Position numbers and translations under genes: made by a program
Assembly: GCA_012064415.1 (NCBI GenBank)
Contig: SSNU01000254.1
Coordinates: 1 to 64,000, forward strand
Direction of reading: 5' to 3'
DNA length: 64,000 nt
From: Gyrodactylus bullatarudis
Taxonomy: Eukaryota > Platyhelminthes > Monogenea > Gyrodactylidea > Gyrodactylidae
Notes under the pieces: generated by a model
Told to the model about the DNA's origin: nothing
Database searches by the model: none
Seen by the model: only the letters and a program-made list of their open reading frames with translations
Shown: piece after piece, positions 1 to 10,402 of the stretch
Layout: the number at the start of each line of letters is the position of its first letter
How positions within the stretch are numbered: position 1 is the first letter of the stretch

Positions 1-23
1 AATATATATTATTTGTCGATATT

Positions 24-294
24 ATGAAAAAAAATAAGTCCAACCAATTTATCAATTACCACCATTTGAGCCAACAAATGAGGATTAATTTAGTCTCAAA
101 AGAAGGAAGATTTTCAGGAATGAGCACCGATGTCTTTGATTGTCGACTTTATAACTATGCAGCTCAACGGTTGATCAAGTTTCATGATAAATTTAATCAT
201 GGAAATGAATAATACGATGACAGTCAATCTATTCCAAGATGGAATCAATCTGAACAAACTGTTCATCCGTACAACTGAAAATGATGACTACTGA
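24..294 (+). CDS. possible 3' end of an unknown gene
   Basis: An ORF of 62 codons (24-212) overlaps, in another frame, a 29-codon ORF from an ATG at 205 to a stop at 292-294. The first has mixed polar composition and looks more protein-like than the surrounding AT-rich DNA, but no family is recognisable. It may be the last exon(s) of a gene that begins before the window, with a frame change by splicing. It could also be chance. No domain, signal peptide or membrane segment is visible. Confidence 0.2.
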
Positions 295-826
295 ATTATA
301 GTAGTGTACTGATTATTATTACAGTACTATATTGAATTTGTTGGTATAGAGGTAAATGCTACTACATATTCATTATATAAAATGATGATTGTATTTATTT
401 ATCTCTAGTTTAAAAATACTAACTAACCCTAACAAATTGGTTGACCTTTTGATAAGTAAAATTTACCTACAATACATGAATCATATAATAATACATTTGA
501 TACATTTTTGGTAGCGATTAAATGTGCACACTATTCGTATTACAGTTGATTACTTTTTGATTACAAGTACATCATGGAGGAAGTGATCTCAAATATTTTC
601 ATCATCAAGTAAATAACAATAGGTAGAAACGCAATTGAATGATATAATTAAATAGCATTCTAGCATTGAGTATAATGCATTACATCATCAATGTATCCAC
701 CGACAAATATTACCTCTGGTGTCTATGATATCAAGTGAGCAAAAGAATACCATTGTAACAAAACTGAAATATTCTATTGAATTCCTTTTTGGATAGATGA
801 ATAATTAATTTTAACTTTTTAGTGAC
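295..826. other. intergenic spacer
   Basis: AT-rich DNA with no convincing ORF or repeat. It ends in a pyrimidine-rich run and TAG just before the ATG at 827, so part of it could be a 5' intron of the next gene. Confidence 0.4.
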
Positions 827-1492
827 ATGTCTTTTTATCCGGTGCAAGGAATCTTACGTCCCTTATCCTCTCCCCCAATGATCAGTCATCATCCTGGATA
901 CGTTCAACATCAGCCCCATGCCCAACAATACTTTCATCAAGGTCCTGGCTATCAACCTCAATATCTGCCTCCTCAACCATGCCTTCAACAACGTTATCTA
1001 TCCCAGTCAAGTCATCAGATTGTACCTCCTACACAATTAGCGTTCCAAAGTTATACGATAGATCCTGCATATATGGGAGACGCAATAAGTGGAACGATTC
1101 GTCATCAAAATTATTCCAATTCCATGCCAGACTCTTTGACCTTTGCTCGAGGCCAATCGAATGGAACCTGTGGACCATGTAGATTATGTGGATCTATCGG
1201 ATGCATTACATGCCAAGATGACTACTTAAACAGAAATGGTTTCGGTATAGAGCCATGTAATTGTAGACCTTGTCAAAATTGTGGTCTTCACCGATGTACA
1301 GGATATCTTGGCGATGTCACATTATGTACCTGTAACTATGAATCGAATGATCCATGTAGCTATTATAATCGATCCAAATTAAGCTCAGATGCCTTCATGA
1401 ATACATGTAAATGTCATTCTTGTGGCTTCAACAGCTCACCAATGACAATATGTCCTCGATGTGGTCACAAACACTGTGCATGTGCTTACTGA
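827..1492 (+). CDS. Pro/Gln-rich protein with Cys-rich C-terminal half
   Basis: An open frame of 221 residues. Residues 1-90 are rich in Pro, Gln, His and Tyr with no Cys except one. Residues 110-221 carry many CxxC-type pairs, such as CGPCRLCG, CNCRPCQNCG and CPRCGHKHCACAY at the very end, which suggest metal binding or dense disulphide bonding. There is no signal peptide or membrane segment. The ATG follows a pyrimidine-rich TAG acceptor-like site by four bases, so an upstream non-coding or coding exon is possible. It is the first of three compositionally similar genes on the same strand within 3 kb. I do not recognise the family; structural, cuticular or eggshell roles are only guesses. 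Confidence 0.6.
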   Translation: MSFYPVQGILRPLSSPPMISHHPGYVQHQPHAQQYFHQGPGYQPQYLPPQPCLQQRYLSQSSHQIVPPTQLAFQSYTIDPAYMGDAISGTIRHQNYSNSMPDSLTFARGQSNGTCGPCRLCGSIGCITCQDDYLNRNGFGIEPCNCRPCQNCGLHRCTGYLGDVTLCTCNYESNDPCSYYNRSKLSSDAFMNTCKCHSCGFNSSPMTICPRCGHKHCACAY

Positions 1493-1858
1493 ATTTTCAT
1501 CAAGCTTTTGTATATTCTCTTTGTAATTAATTTATTTTATATTTTCGACATAAAAATACATTTATTACATTATGTAAGCCAAATTTCTTTGATTTCTATC
1601 GAATTAAAATTTGAATAGATGATTGATGAATTTCAAAAAGATCTCTAGCCATCTTTGGGGCTAGATCCATGAATTACAATGATTGTTGGATAATTCCTTA
1701 TTTTTTATTGTAATTTCTTGACATACAATAGAAAACTGACGTGTAAATAAAAATAGCTTTGCAAAATTGTAGTAACCTTGTTGAATGACGTAATAATAAT
1801 TATATTATAATTGTACTAAACAAAGATTATTGTATCAAAAGAGTGCTTTTAGTTAAAG

Positions 1859-2389
1859 ATGAACGTTTGCTGTGTGCCCTATCAGTGTTGCTATACACCA
1901 ATGACTTGCTTTGGAACAATGCCTCAGATAATACCATGCTTTTGTCATCAACAACAGACTCCTCAGCAGCCACAACAGCAACGACAACAAAATTGTTGTG
2001 TTGTATGCACTCAAAAATCGGGTAGTAAAACAAAAAGAAGATCAAAATCAAAAGGAGAAAAACCTCAATTATTCTGCTGTACAATGCCTAAAGATGAACC
2101 AGACCAGGATATACAACAGGCACCCAAGTTTTACATTTGCTGCAATTCGAATCAGCCAATAGTTCAGAAGCAAGAAAAGAAAGTACAGCCCCAAAAAAAG
2201 TACTATCTTTGCTGTATACCAGAAGATCAGCAACAACAACAACAACAGCCACAACAGAGATATCAGGATCAGCAAGAGGTCAGTAGTTCATGTTGTTGCT
2301 GCTGTTGTTGTTGTGGTACAGATGATCCTTCAGCGTCTTTTAACAATAGTAATGGTCAAGAGAATAATGGTTTTGATATGTACATGTAG
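1859..2389 (+). CDS. Cys- and Gln-rich low-complexity protein
   Basis: An open frame of 176 residues starting MNVCCVPYQCC. Cys occurs mostly as adjacent pairs in a repeated aromatic-x-CC context (LFCC, FYICC, YYLCC) about every 25-35 residues. Poly-Gln runs separate the pairs, a Lys/Arg/Ser-rich segment lies near residue 50-65, and eight consecutive Cys occur near residue 146-153. No signal peptide is seen. An AATAAA lies about 100 bases after the stop, near 2487. The opposite strand also has long open frames because of the biased composition, but only this frame has the repeated CC pattern. Function unknown; middle member of the three-gene cluster. Confidence 0.55.
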   Translation: MNVCCVPYQCCYTPMTCFGTMPQIIPCFCHQQQTPQQPQQQRQQNCCVVCTQKSGSKTKRRSKSKGEKPQLFCCTMPKDEPDQDIQQAPKFYICCNSNQPIVQKQEKKVQPQKKYYLCCIPEDQQQQQQQPQQRYQDQQEVSSSCCCCCCCCGTDDPSASFNNSNGQENNGFDMYM

Positions 2390-2802
2390 AAAGTTTGACC
2401 CAAATGGACATGTTCGGAAATGTTGCTTTCGTAAAATTTTCATTATCAAGACTCTTGACAATTTCGTAGTAAATATTTTGGACTTTGAATAAATTATCAT
2501 AACTAATTAAAATGAAGATAACTTTTTATCTTTAACTCCTACTCAGAAGTATTTGTTTGATAAAACAAAAATGGTGGTTGAGAGTTTCTTAAAAGCTGAT
2601 CCCTTTTGAGAAAGCTCAGTGATTATTTGCCAAGAAATTCATTTCTTTTTTTACTTTTAGTAATCTCTGCGATTATTCGTAATTAAAACCAGCATTGATT
2701 TGACAAAAGAAGAAAGGTCAATTCAGATAAATAAGAATAATTTCGTCTCAATTTAAAACAAGTTGTTTAGCATTGATGTTACACTGAGAATACACTTGAA
2801 TT

Positions 2803-3762
2803 ATGCAAGCTTCGACATGTAAACAACTAGATGAATATTTCAGTCAGTTTGGGACAATTGAGATTCCCTGTAACAATGGGAGTGATAATAATGTTTACTC
2901 CTTTCAAAGTAACAATGTCATTCCCTTTAGTCAAGTAACGGAATTTAGTAATCATCTCTCCTATCCCAATGAATCCCAGGGTCAAAACATGTTTCGTTCC
3001 TCATCCATGGTAATGCCAGATCAAAATGGCACCTTCAACTGTTATTGTTGCAACTGCTTTCCAGATCAAAGCAACATGACAACTAGTAGAAACATGCTAC
3101 TCCCAGCAAATATGCAGCAGATGAATTTGAATGATCCTTCTACTTCCTATTGCTGTCCCTGTCAACAAACAGGGGACAAGGCAAATGACAGTAACGTCAT
3201 TTGTATTTGTTGCCCACAGCCTCAGCAACAACAAATGCAATTATCGCAGCCTAAACACGACGATAAACAAGATATTATTTTGATAGCTCCTCCCCAACAA
3301 CCACCTCAACCTCTGCCAGCTCCTCCGCCAAACAGGGAAAAATCAAATATTATCATGATAGCACCTCCACCTGTTCAACATACAGCTCCACCACCTCAAC
3401 CACCTCCTCGAGATAATAAACCTATTATTATTATGTGCCCACAACAGGCACCTCAACCAGCGCCTCCACCCCCACCACCTCGAGATAATAAACCTATTAT
3501 CATTATGTGCCCGCAACAGGCTCCACAACAAGCCCCTCCACCTCCTCGAGATAATAAACCAAATATTATCATGTGTCAACAGCCGAATCCACAACCGCAA
3601 CAACAACACTATCCTCAACAACAAAAGCGTAGTAAGCCTACGATTATCATGATGCCTTCGGCACCCCAACCACCTCCTCCCCCTCCACCACAAGATGATG
3701 GTCCTATTATAATATGCAATGCACCATCTAACAGAAGATGTTGCTGCTGTCGAAGATGCTAA
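2803..3762 (+). CDS. Pro-rich repeat protein with Cys-rich ends and IIxM repeats
   Basis: An open frame of 319 residues. The first 120 residues are Ser/Asn/Gln-rich with Cys clusters (NCYCCNCF, SYCCPC, ICICC). Residues 155-305 hold about seven degenerate repeats, each a charged or polar lead (often RDNKP) followed by an aliphatic II-I/L-M core and a Pro/Gln spacer; two units share RDNKPIIIMCPQQAPQ. The protein ends RRCCCCRRC. There is no signal peptide or transmembrane helix. AATAAA occurs near 3896. It is the third of the cluster and shares the CC/Gln/Pro style, but not clear alignable sequence, with the two genes before it. Family not recognised. Confidence 0.6.
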   Translation: MQASTCKQLDEYFSQFGTIEIPCNNGSDNNVYSFQSNNVIPFSQVTEFSNHLSYPNESQGQNMFRSSSMVMPDQNGTFNCYCCNCFPDQSNMTTSRNMLLPANMQQMNLNDPSTSYCCPCQQTGDKANDSNVICICCPQPQQQQMQLSQPKHDDKQDIILIAPPQQPPQPLPAPPPNREKSNIIMIAPPPVQHTAPPPQPPPRDNKPIIIMCPQQAPQPAPPPPPPRDNKPIIIMCPQQAPQQAPPPPRDNKPNIIMCQQPNPQPQQQHYPQQQKRSKPTIIMMPSAPQPPPPPPPQDDGPIIICNAPSNRRCCCCRRC

Positions 3763-4747
3763 TATTTTAAGATTTTGATTGACTACATCTGGCGACGATT
3801 ATTCTACATTGTGATAGACAAATAGGATAAAAACTAATACTTAATATATTCTGATATATTGTAAATTTTGATGAGCAGTCGAAAAAATATAGCTTAATAA
3901 ATTGTTCACTCTCAAAAGGAATATACGGTCAATATCAATTTTTCAATAGTTATATTCCTGATATGATCGTTTCCTGAAGAACTACAACATGGAAATTCTA
4001 AGGGGATGATGATTCCTAATCGGCTAACTAAATAAATACTGACTCACCATTTGAAAATATTTCCGAAACTGATTCAGTAGATATGGGATTTTCTGTAACG
4101 TTTATATAAGCATGTTGAAGATTTATTTTATGATTGACTGATGCTGAGTTAGTTTTACCAATCGAATCAATGTCCTGATTATGCTGTAATTACATAAAAA
4201 CTTTGTTAAATTTAATAGTTAAACTTGTAGTAAGGCTCACTTCCAAATCTTGGTTTGAATGAATAGAGCATGGCGATCTTTCATAGTTAAATGCCTTGAA
4301 ATCATTATTTTCATTATCAAGTTGTGGAGGCTCTCTGATATTAGACTGAAGAATATAGAAGTAAATTGATTTAAATAATTACAGATTGTTTCAAAGATAG
4401 ATTTGCCGAAGACATGTACTGTGGCATTATAAATCAAGATTATTGAGGATTTATAAAAGATTAAAAATTCGTTAGTTTTTCCATACTAAATGAATGCAGA
4501 CTCTTAAAGTCATAACAAAGATTTATGCACAAAAATGAATTCGTTGTAAAAATATTAATTTATATCATGTTAAAAGTTAATACACGTGACCCAGGGTTTG
4601 TCACAATCGGCGACGGCAAAGCAATAGATTTGAATTTGCACTTAATTTTTGAACAATTGAAAAACAGATTTTGATGTTGAAACTTGTTTAGCTCCTAAAC
4701 TCTTTCGATTAGCCAGAGAATTTCAGAGAAAGTTATTCTGCTCTCGT
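3763..4747. other. intergenic spacer upstream of the deubiquitinase
   Basis: No gene seen. A CACGTG palindrome (E-box type) lies near 4584, about 165 bases before the USP start codon. Short minus-strand ORFs here have no protein-like features. Confidence 0.4.
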
Positions 4748-7700
4748 ATGAGTTTGGCTTCCCGGACTCCTCGAAGGAACTCCGGTTCTTATGAAAATGT
4801 TGATAAGAGCTTAATAGGGGAAATAGGTTTTGTAAATCTTGGAAATACATGTTATATAAATGCAACTCTACAGATTCTAATCAATTCAAAGAATTTTGAA
4901 GAGTTTCTCTATTCCATTCAAGAGTCTAACTTGAAGGAAGATGCTAATGTATTTTATGCATTAAAGAGTCTTTTTCTATCATTAAAAAATGGTTCATATA
5001 ATGCTTCATATCTTAAAACTTTCCGGGATACAATACAAAATCAATTTCCAGTAATTCCATTTTGCTTTATTAATATTTCTAGTTTTTTCGTGGAAATAGA
5101 GAGCATGATGCTAGTGAATTCTTGAATGCACTCATTGATAGACTTGGGGAAGAAATTAAACCAGGAGAAGGAATGGTCCATTATCGCAAACTGTTTATTT
5201 TTACTCTTAACTCAACAAAAAATTGTCTAAAATGTCAAAAACGTAAAGTAATTCAAAATTTAATTGAATATTAATTGCAGAAACATACGATCAGATCTCA
5301 GGATTATCTCAATATTTTTCTACCCATAAAAAATGATACTCAATCTTCAGCTTGTGTTCCTAGCTCTTCGAATAATTTTAGCAATGTCTTTTATATTCCT
5401 TACTTTTTTGACAATGGAACATTTTCTCGTCCTAATTTTAACGTAATTAAATATTTACATAGTTAATATTTAGTTATTTAAGGAAATATCAAAGAAAAGC
5501 ATTGATCAGTATGAAAAGACCAAACACTTGATGCTCAAAGTAGACAATTATGGTTTCCCTTCAGACTTTGTGGTGAGTATCTCCTTTTAAAAATATTTTT
5601 GTATTTTCAGTGTTCTCCCGATCAGGATTTTACCAAATTTTATCCAGATTGCAATTTTGTACTAGAACTTCCCTCCCGCTTCATACCAAATGAGCCAGAT
5701 TCGATGACACGAAATAGTAGTGGGTATTCCTTTAATTTTTTATTTTATTCAAAAATCTAATTTTTTCTATTACTTAGATCGTAATTTATCTGATTATCCG
5801 GTAAGTTTCATCTATATATAATGAGTCCTTATTATTAATGACTAATACAAATACATTTTTTAGGTTCAAGTGGTCATAGTTAATACAGAGAAAATTGTCA
5901 ACGAGAACTCTCAATACTCTTATCGACGCTTTTCCATCCCATTTACTTTCACTGTAAATTTAACTCTTTTTCAGATATTAAAATTTTTATTTACTCTAAA
6001 ATAATAGGTGAATAAGTCAATCTCCTATCTGGATTTGATTAGCCTGGCTGTGGAAAATCTTATTGTGCTAACTAATCGTGAAATCGGCCATCCATCTCAA
6101 AATTTTTTCAAGTTTCTCTTCATTGGAGCATTTGACAAGTTGCAAAAGGTTTGTTCAACTCCACTTTATTACGCCACTATTGAGAATTATCATTATTAAT
6201 TTTAATCGATAATAATAGCAATAATTATTTTTGAATCTCCTACCCTTTTAGTGGCAGCTATTGAATATTAACTCTGGAAATCCTCTTGATTATGTCTTTG
6301 AACATATGCAAAGAGATCTGGGTATAAGAGTAGTATATCTATCTCTAATATGGCCGTTAGACAGTACCTATACTAAACAGTTGAAGAATTCGCTAAGAAA
6401 CTTACCTATAAAAGGAATTCATAACTACATGTATGCTGACAAAGTTCTACCCGACAACATGATCTATTTGGAGACAATGATTGAAAGATTCTTCAAAGAC
6501 ACTGGGAACCAAATTAAATGTGAAGATTGTAATTCTCTCTTTGACCAACGTACCAGAGTAGAGACTCTTCCCAAGATCCTTATCATTATGCTGATGAGGT
6601 TTGTGCCTAGTGAGAATTCGGAAAATGAGATCACTATTAGGAAAGATAATAGCTTTGTTAGCTATCCAATCAATAACTTGGATCTTTCATCATTCATTGA
6701 AATCAAAAGTGAGCAATTAAAATTTCTGATAAAATACAATCACAATGAGAGGGAATTTGTATTTGTTCCCCTTTTTTAATCGTCTTGAATAAGCAATACT
6801 AATGTGGTTTAATAAATGCAGACCACGAGAGATACTTGTACAACCTAGTGGGTGTCATGAATCATGAATCAGATAGTACATCAACAGGACATTACACCTC
6901 CTATTGTTACGATCACCAGAAGAAAGTCTGGCACTTTTGCAATGACGATGCTATCAAGGAAGTCAACAGCAGTGAGGTTGTTTCCAAGTATGCCTACATC
7001 CTCATGTACTCACGCAATGAAGAAGCCCTCCTCCCTGCTTCAAATAAAAAGGTTAGCTTTATTTTTTCTTGATCGATAGTATTCAAATAACTATATAATC
7101 TTGAAAGTTTAAATGCACTTGTATTTGTTGAGTTTTACAAAAGAAAACACAATACCACTCCTAATAATAAAGTGAGTAGCCATCCTTTATGCTTTTTTTA
7201 GTAAATAATCTTAATTCCAACATTATAAAACATATAAAATAACCTCAGTCTTATGAAATTCCTTTATCACAATATGAAATTATTAATTAAGAGGAACTTA
7301 GCAAGGCTGTCTCCTTGATTATTTTTCTGTCGATACAACAATCAAATTTAAAAAAAATTTCTCTTGACTCATCACTAACAAAAAATTCAATGATTAACCA
7401 AATTAACAGAAATTTATGATCAGAGTTTTCGACTAAAAAGATAATACTAATACACCACTACTTAGGATGATGATTTTAATTGCTTAATCTTTGAAAATTG
7501 TAATTTTCTTCTTAAACTTTTTTCTTTCAATGATAGTGTAACCCGTTTCATTTATCGGCTCTTTTCTTATAGAAAACTTTTGATATCTTTCAAGAAAAGT
7601 TTTACGTAAGTTTAGAAATAAACGAATAAAAATTTTCAGAGTTGAAAATGACATTATTTCATCACTTCTTTTCTTCCTTTCCACAGGCTAAAAGCAAAAA

Positions 7701-8702
7701 GGTACCAGAGAGAGACGAACATTTAGTCTTTACACCAAGAGTAAATTAATTTTTTTTTCAAACGCACAATCAACATTTACACAGAATATCAGAGTGTATT
7801 TGACTAAAAGTGTTTTCTTTCTCACTTCACCCCTTATAAGAGTATATAGATAGCATTGATAGTAAACATTGCAATTTTGCATAAAATTTCAATTGAGACG
7901 AATTCGATGATAACTAAAAAGGCACTCTTCTCTAATTAGAATATCAAATACATGGAGTATTTTACTCTGGGAAATTTTGGCATTGAGAGCAACTTTAGTC
8001 AAATACATTAAAATCCATAAGTGTAATCGATAATTTTCTTAATTAAACTTAACTTCCATGTATCTAAAGATTTCAAGAGTACGAGAGCTGAACTACTCCA
8101 AGGTCTCAAGTGAGTCATCTCTCTCGGCGTTTATTCCTCAATGATTCCTCATCATTTCAAAGAATAAATTCATCTAAAATACTTATTCTAGATGGTATTT
8201 ATTCTCATTTGAATAAAAGACACTGAAACCGTAACCAGTGTGTGTTTTTCTTATTCTTATTCTTACAAATATTTTTTTTAACCAAATCTAATTTGCATGA
8301 TTTATTTTTCTCGATACACTTTCACTAACAGATCACTATAACAATTTGGATGTGGGTTTCCTGATCAATTTCTTGTTTAAAAAAATGCTCAATTTTTTAT
8401 CAAATCTTTATAACCGAGTACATTTCAACTAGTTTACATTTTTATACAGCCTTGAATTTCACGCTTCTCAACACAATAGGTTCCTAATTATATTTTGAAT
8501 CTCTCATGAGTTTTTGTGAAAAAATATCTTTAAAAATACCCTTTTCTTCCAGATATTCAACCTAGATCCCATTCGAGCGTATTATCCAGTTGGCGAGGGT
8601 AGCTCAAAACTATTCTACTTCACCATGCTACAACGAAATCCCATTCATTTGCAATGTCTCCCTGACAATAACAATAACAAGAGAACATTGGACTTTTACT
8701 AA
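4748..8702 (+). CDS. ubiquitin carboxyl-terminal hydrolase (USP family, USP4/11/15-like layout)
   Basis: A cysteine protease that removes ubiquitin from proteins. Twelve exons splice in frame to about 657 residues: 4748-5050, 5083-5247, 5281-5442, 5483-5572, 5611-5719, 5778-5800, 5864-5953, 6008-6148, 6252-6708, 6822-7051, 7687-7740, 8553-8702. The Cys box GFVNLGNTCYINATLQ holds catalytic Cys35. HDASEFL (109-115) is the QQDASEFL motif. Two CxxC zinc knuckles (149-152, 451-454) are separated by about 300 residues, an insert layout known from USP4/11/15. The His box TGHYTSY has His537, and WHFCNDD supplies Asp555. Several introns are only 32-40 bases. There is no DUSP or UBL domain before the catalytic core in this model. 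The short exon 5/6 junction is the least certain; a model ending at TAA 7747-7749 is an alternative end. Confidence 0.88.
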
Positions 8703-10402
8703 AAGTTTGATTGGACCCAATTCAATTTTTTAACAAAAAAATCCAAATGAATACGCCTAAAACTAACTGGATGGATGTCAGTTTGCTAAGCATCTCTCGA
8801 ATTAACAGAGGAATATTTTTTTAGATATTTTTTTCTCATTTTTTTCATATTTTAAAAGAGATTTTCCTTCATCCGAATGAACATTGACCAATAGAAAAGC
8901 ATCAATTTTTCATATAAAAAAATATTTTTCACGAATGTTTTTGCGTATTATTTATGATCAACAAAACTCAACAATACAAATATTAAAATTACAGTTATTA
9001 ACCAACATTTTATACATGGGACTTTGTATGATAGAATATTAGTTCAGTGAGGAAATTATTTTTGTGTTTACTTTTTTCAATCAGATTTTAACTTATTTAA
9101 TCTAACCTATTTATTTTCCCCAAAATGTACCATATTCAAATGACGCATATTCTATTATATTATATTATTTCTTATAATGATCATATAAAATTATAATTAT
9201 GGTGTAATTATTTTTTACAAATTTACAAATATAGAGACTCATCCAATCTTTTTACTTCTCTGGGAATTGAAAATAAAGAATTTATTTACACGGGAATATT
9301 TTGCATCTCTCTCTTATAATTTGAGAAACCCCATAAATTCATTCCGCAAAACCAAATGAAAAAAAAGAATTTAATTTCAGATTCAGTAAAAAAGGGTCTA
9401 AAATTAGATTAATTTATCAAAATCAATAGCCGAGACTTCTAATGTTGACCTAAATTTTAACAAATTGCACTTCCCCACTCTTTATGTAGCTTTTTATTAG
9501 ATTGTATACGATATAAAAATTTGATGTGAAGTATCTCTGAGGAAACTTGTATTTTCATCACCAGATGTTTCTCATCCCCAGGGAATTTCAGTAGCAAGAA
9601 AATTGTTCAGCAACATATGGGTAAATAGAATTTCATCTTTTCTGCAATGTGGTTTGCCATAAAATAAAAATAATTTGCACATTCGTGATCTCTTACGGAA
9701 TACAATGTAATTCATCAAGTCCTAACACAGCTAATACACTGGAAAAATAACCAATAGTGTCAGAGAATGTGTATTCCCTTATTATTAAAATTATATTTAG
9801 AGAGAAATCTGGTTTAGCATGAGATTTTAAATCACAGCAGGTTCTGATTAGACAATTCTCCAATAACCAATAAAAACTGACCCTTTTGAATTATATTTCA
9901 ACCGGAAAGCGTTCGGCAATATTCAATTGTAGACAATTATCCCTAATGAGTGAATCGAGAGATTACAAAAAAGATAGCAAGAAGGACAGAGAGTCAAATG
10001 TTGGCAAGATCACGGCATAGCTGATAGTTTCCCTTATCTACATTAGCTGGCTATGATCTAGTCGATAGTTTATCTCTAAACAGCGAATTTCTATTTTTCA
10101 ATCAAGTTTCTTTTTGGTTTGCAGATATTTTGATAATAATAATAATTATTAAAATTTTCAAAATCAAATCTGACGTTTATTGAATGCTTCCTCCCTCCAC
10201 CCCCTGTATCCAACATACTTCTTCCTTTCTTACAAATATATCCAAACTGAAAGCACACGTACACTGAAAATAATTTATAATTGGATGTCTCAAAAGTCGG
10301 ATAGAATTATTTTCATTTTATTTAATCTTTATTCATGAATTTCAGATTTCCCAAAAATCGATACATTCAAATTCAAAAAAATTTCTTGTAATTTGAACCT
10401 AG
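8703..10402. other. intergenic spacer
   Basis: About 1.7 kb of AT-rich DNA between the end of the USP gene and the end of the minus-strand gene (convergent genes). I see no ORF, RNA gene or clear repeat. Confidence 0.4.

Noticed and set aside
3343..3693. Minus-strand Arg/Trp-rich open frame
   Set aside because: Shadow of the Pro-rich repeats on the plus strand; composition is the complement of Pro/Gln codons.
7143..7172. Possible extra exon of the deubiquitinase before GTGAGT
   Set aside because: Weak acceptor, length breaks the phase, and the 7051 to 7687 junction already works.
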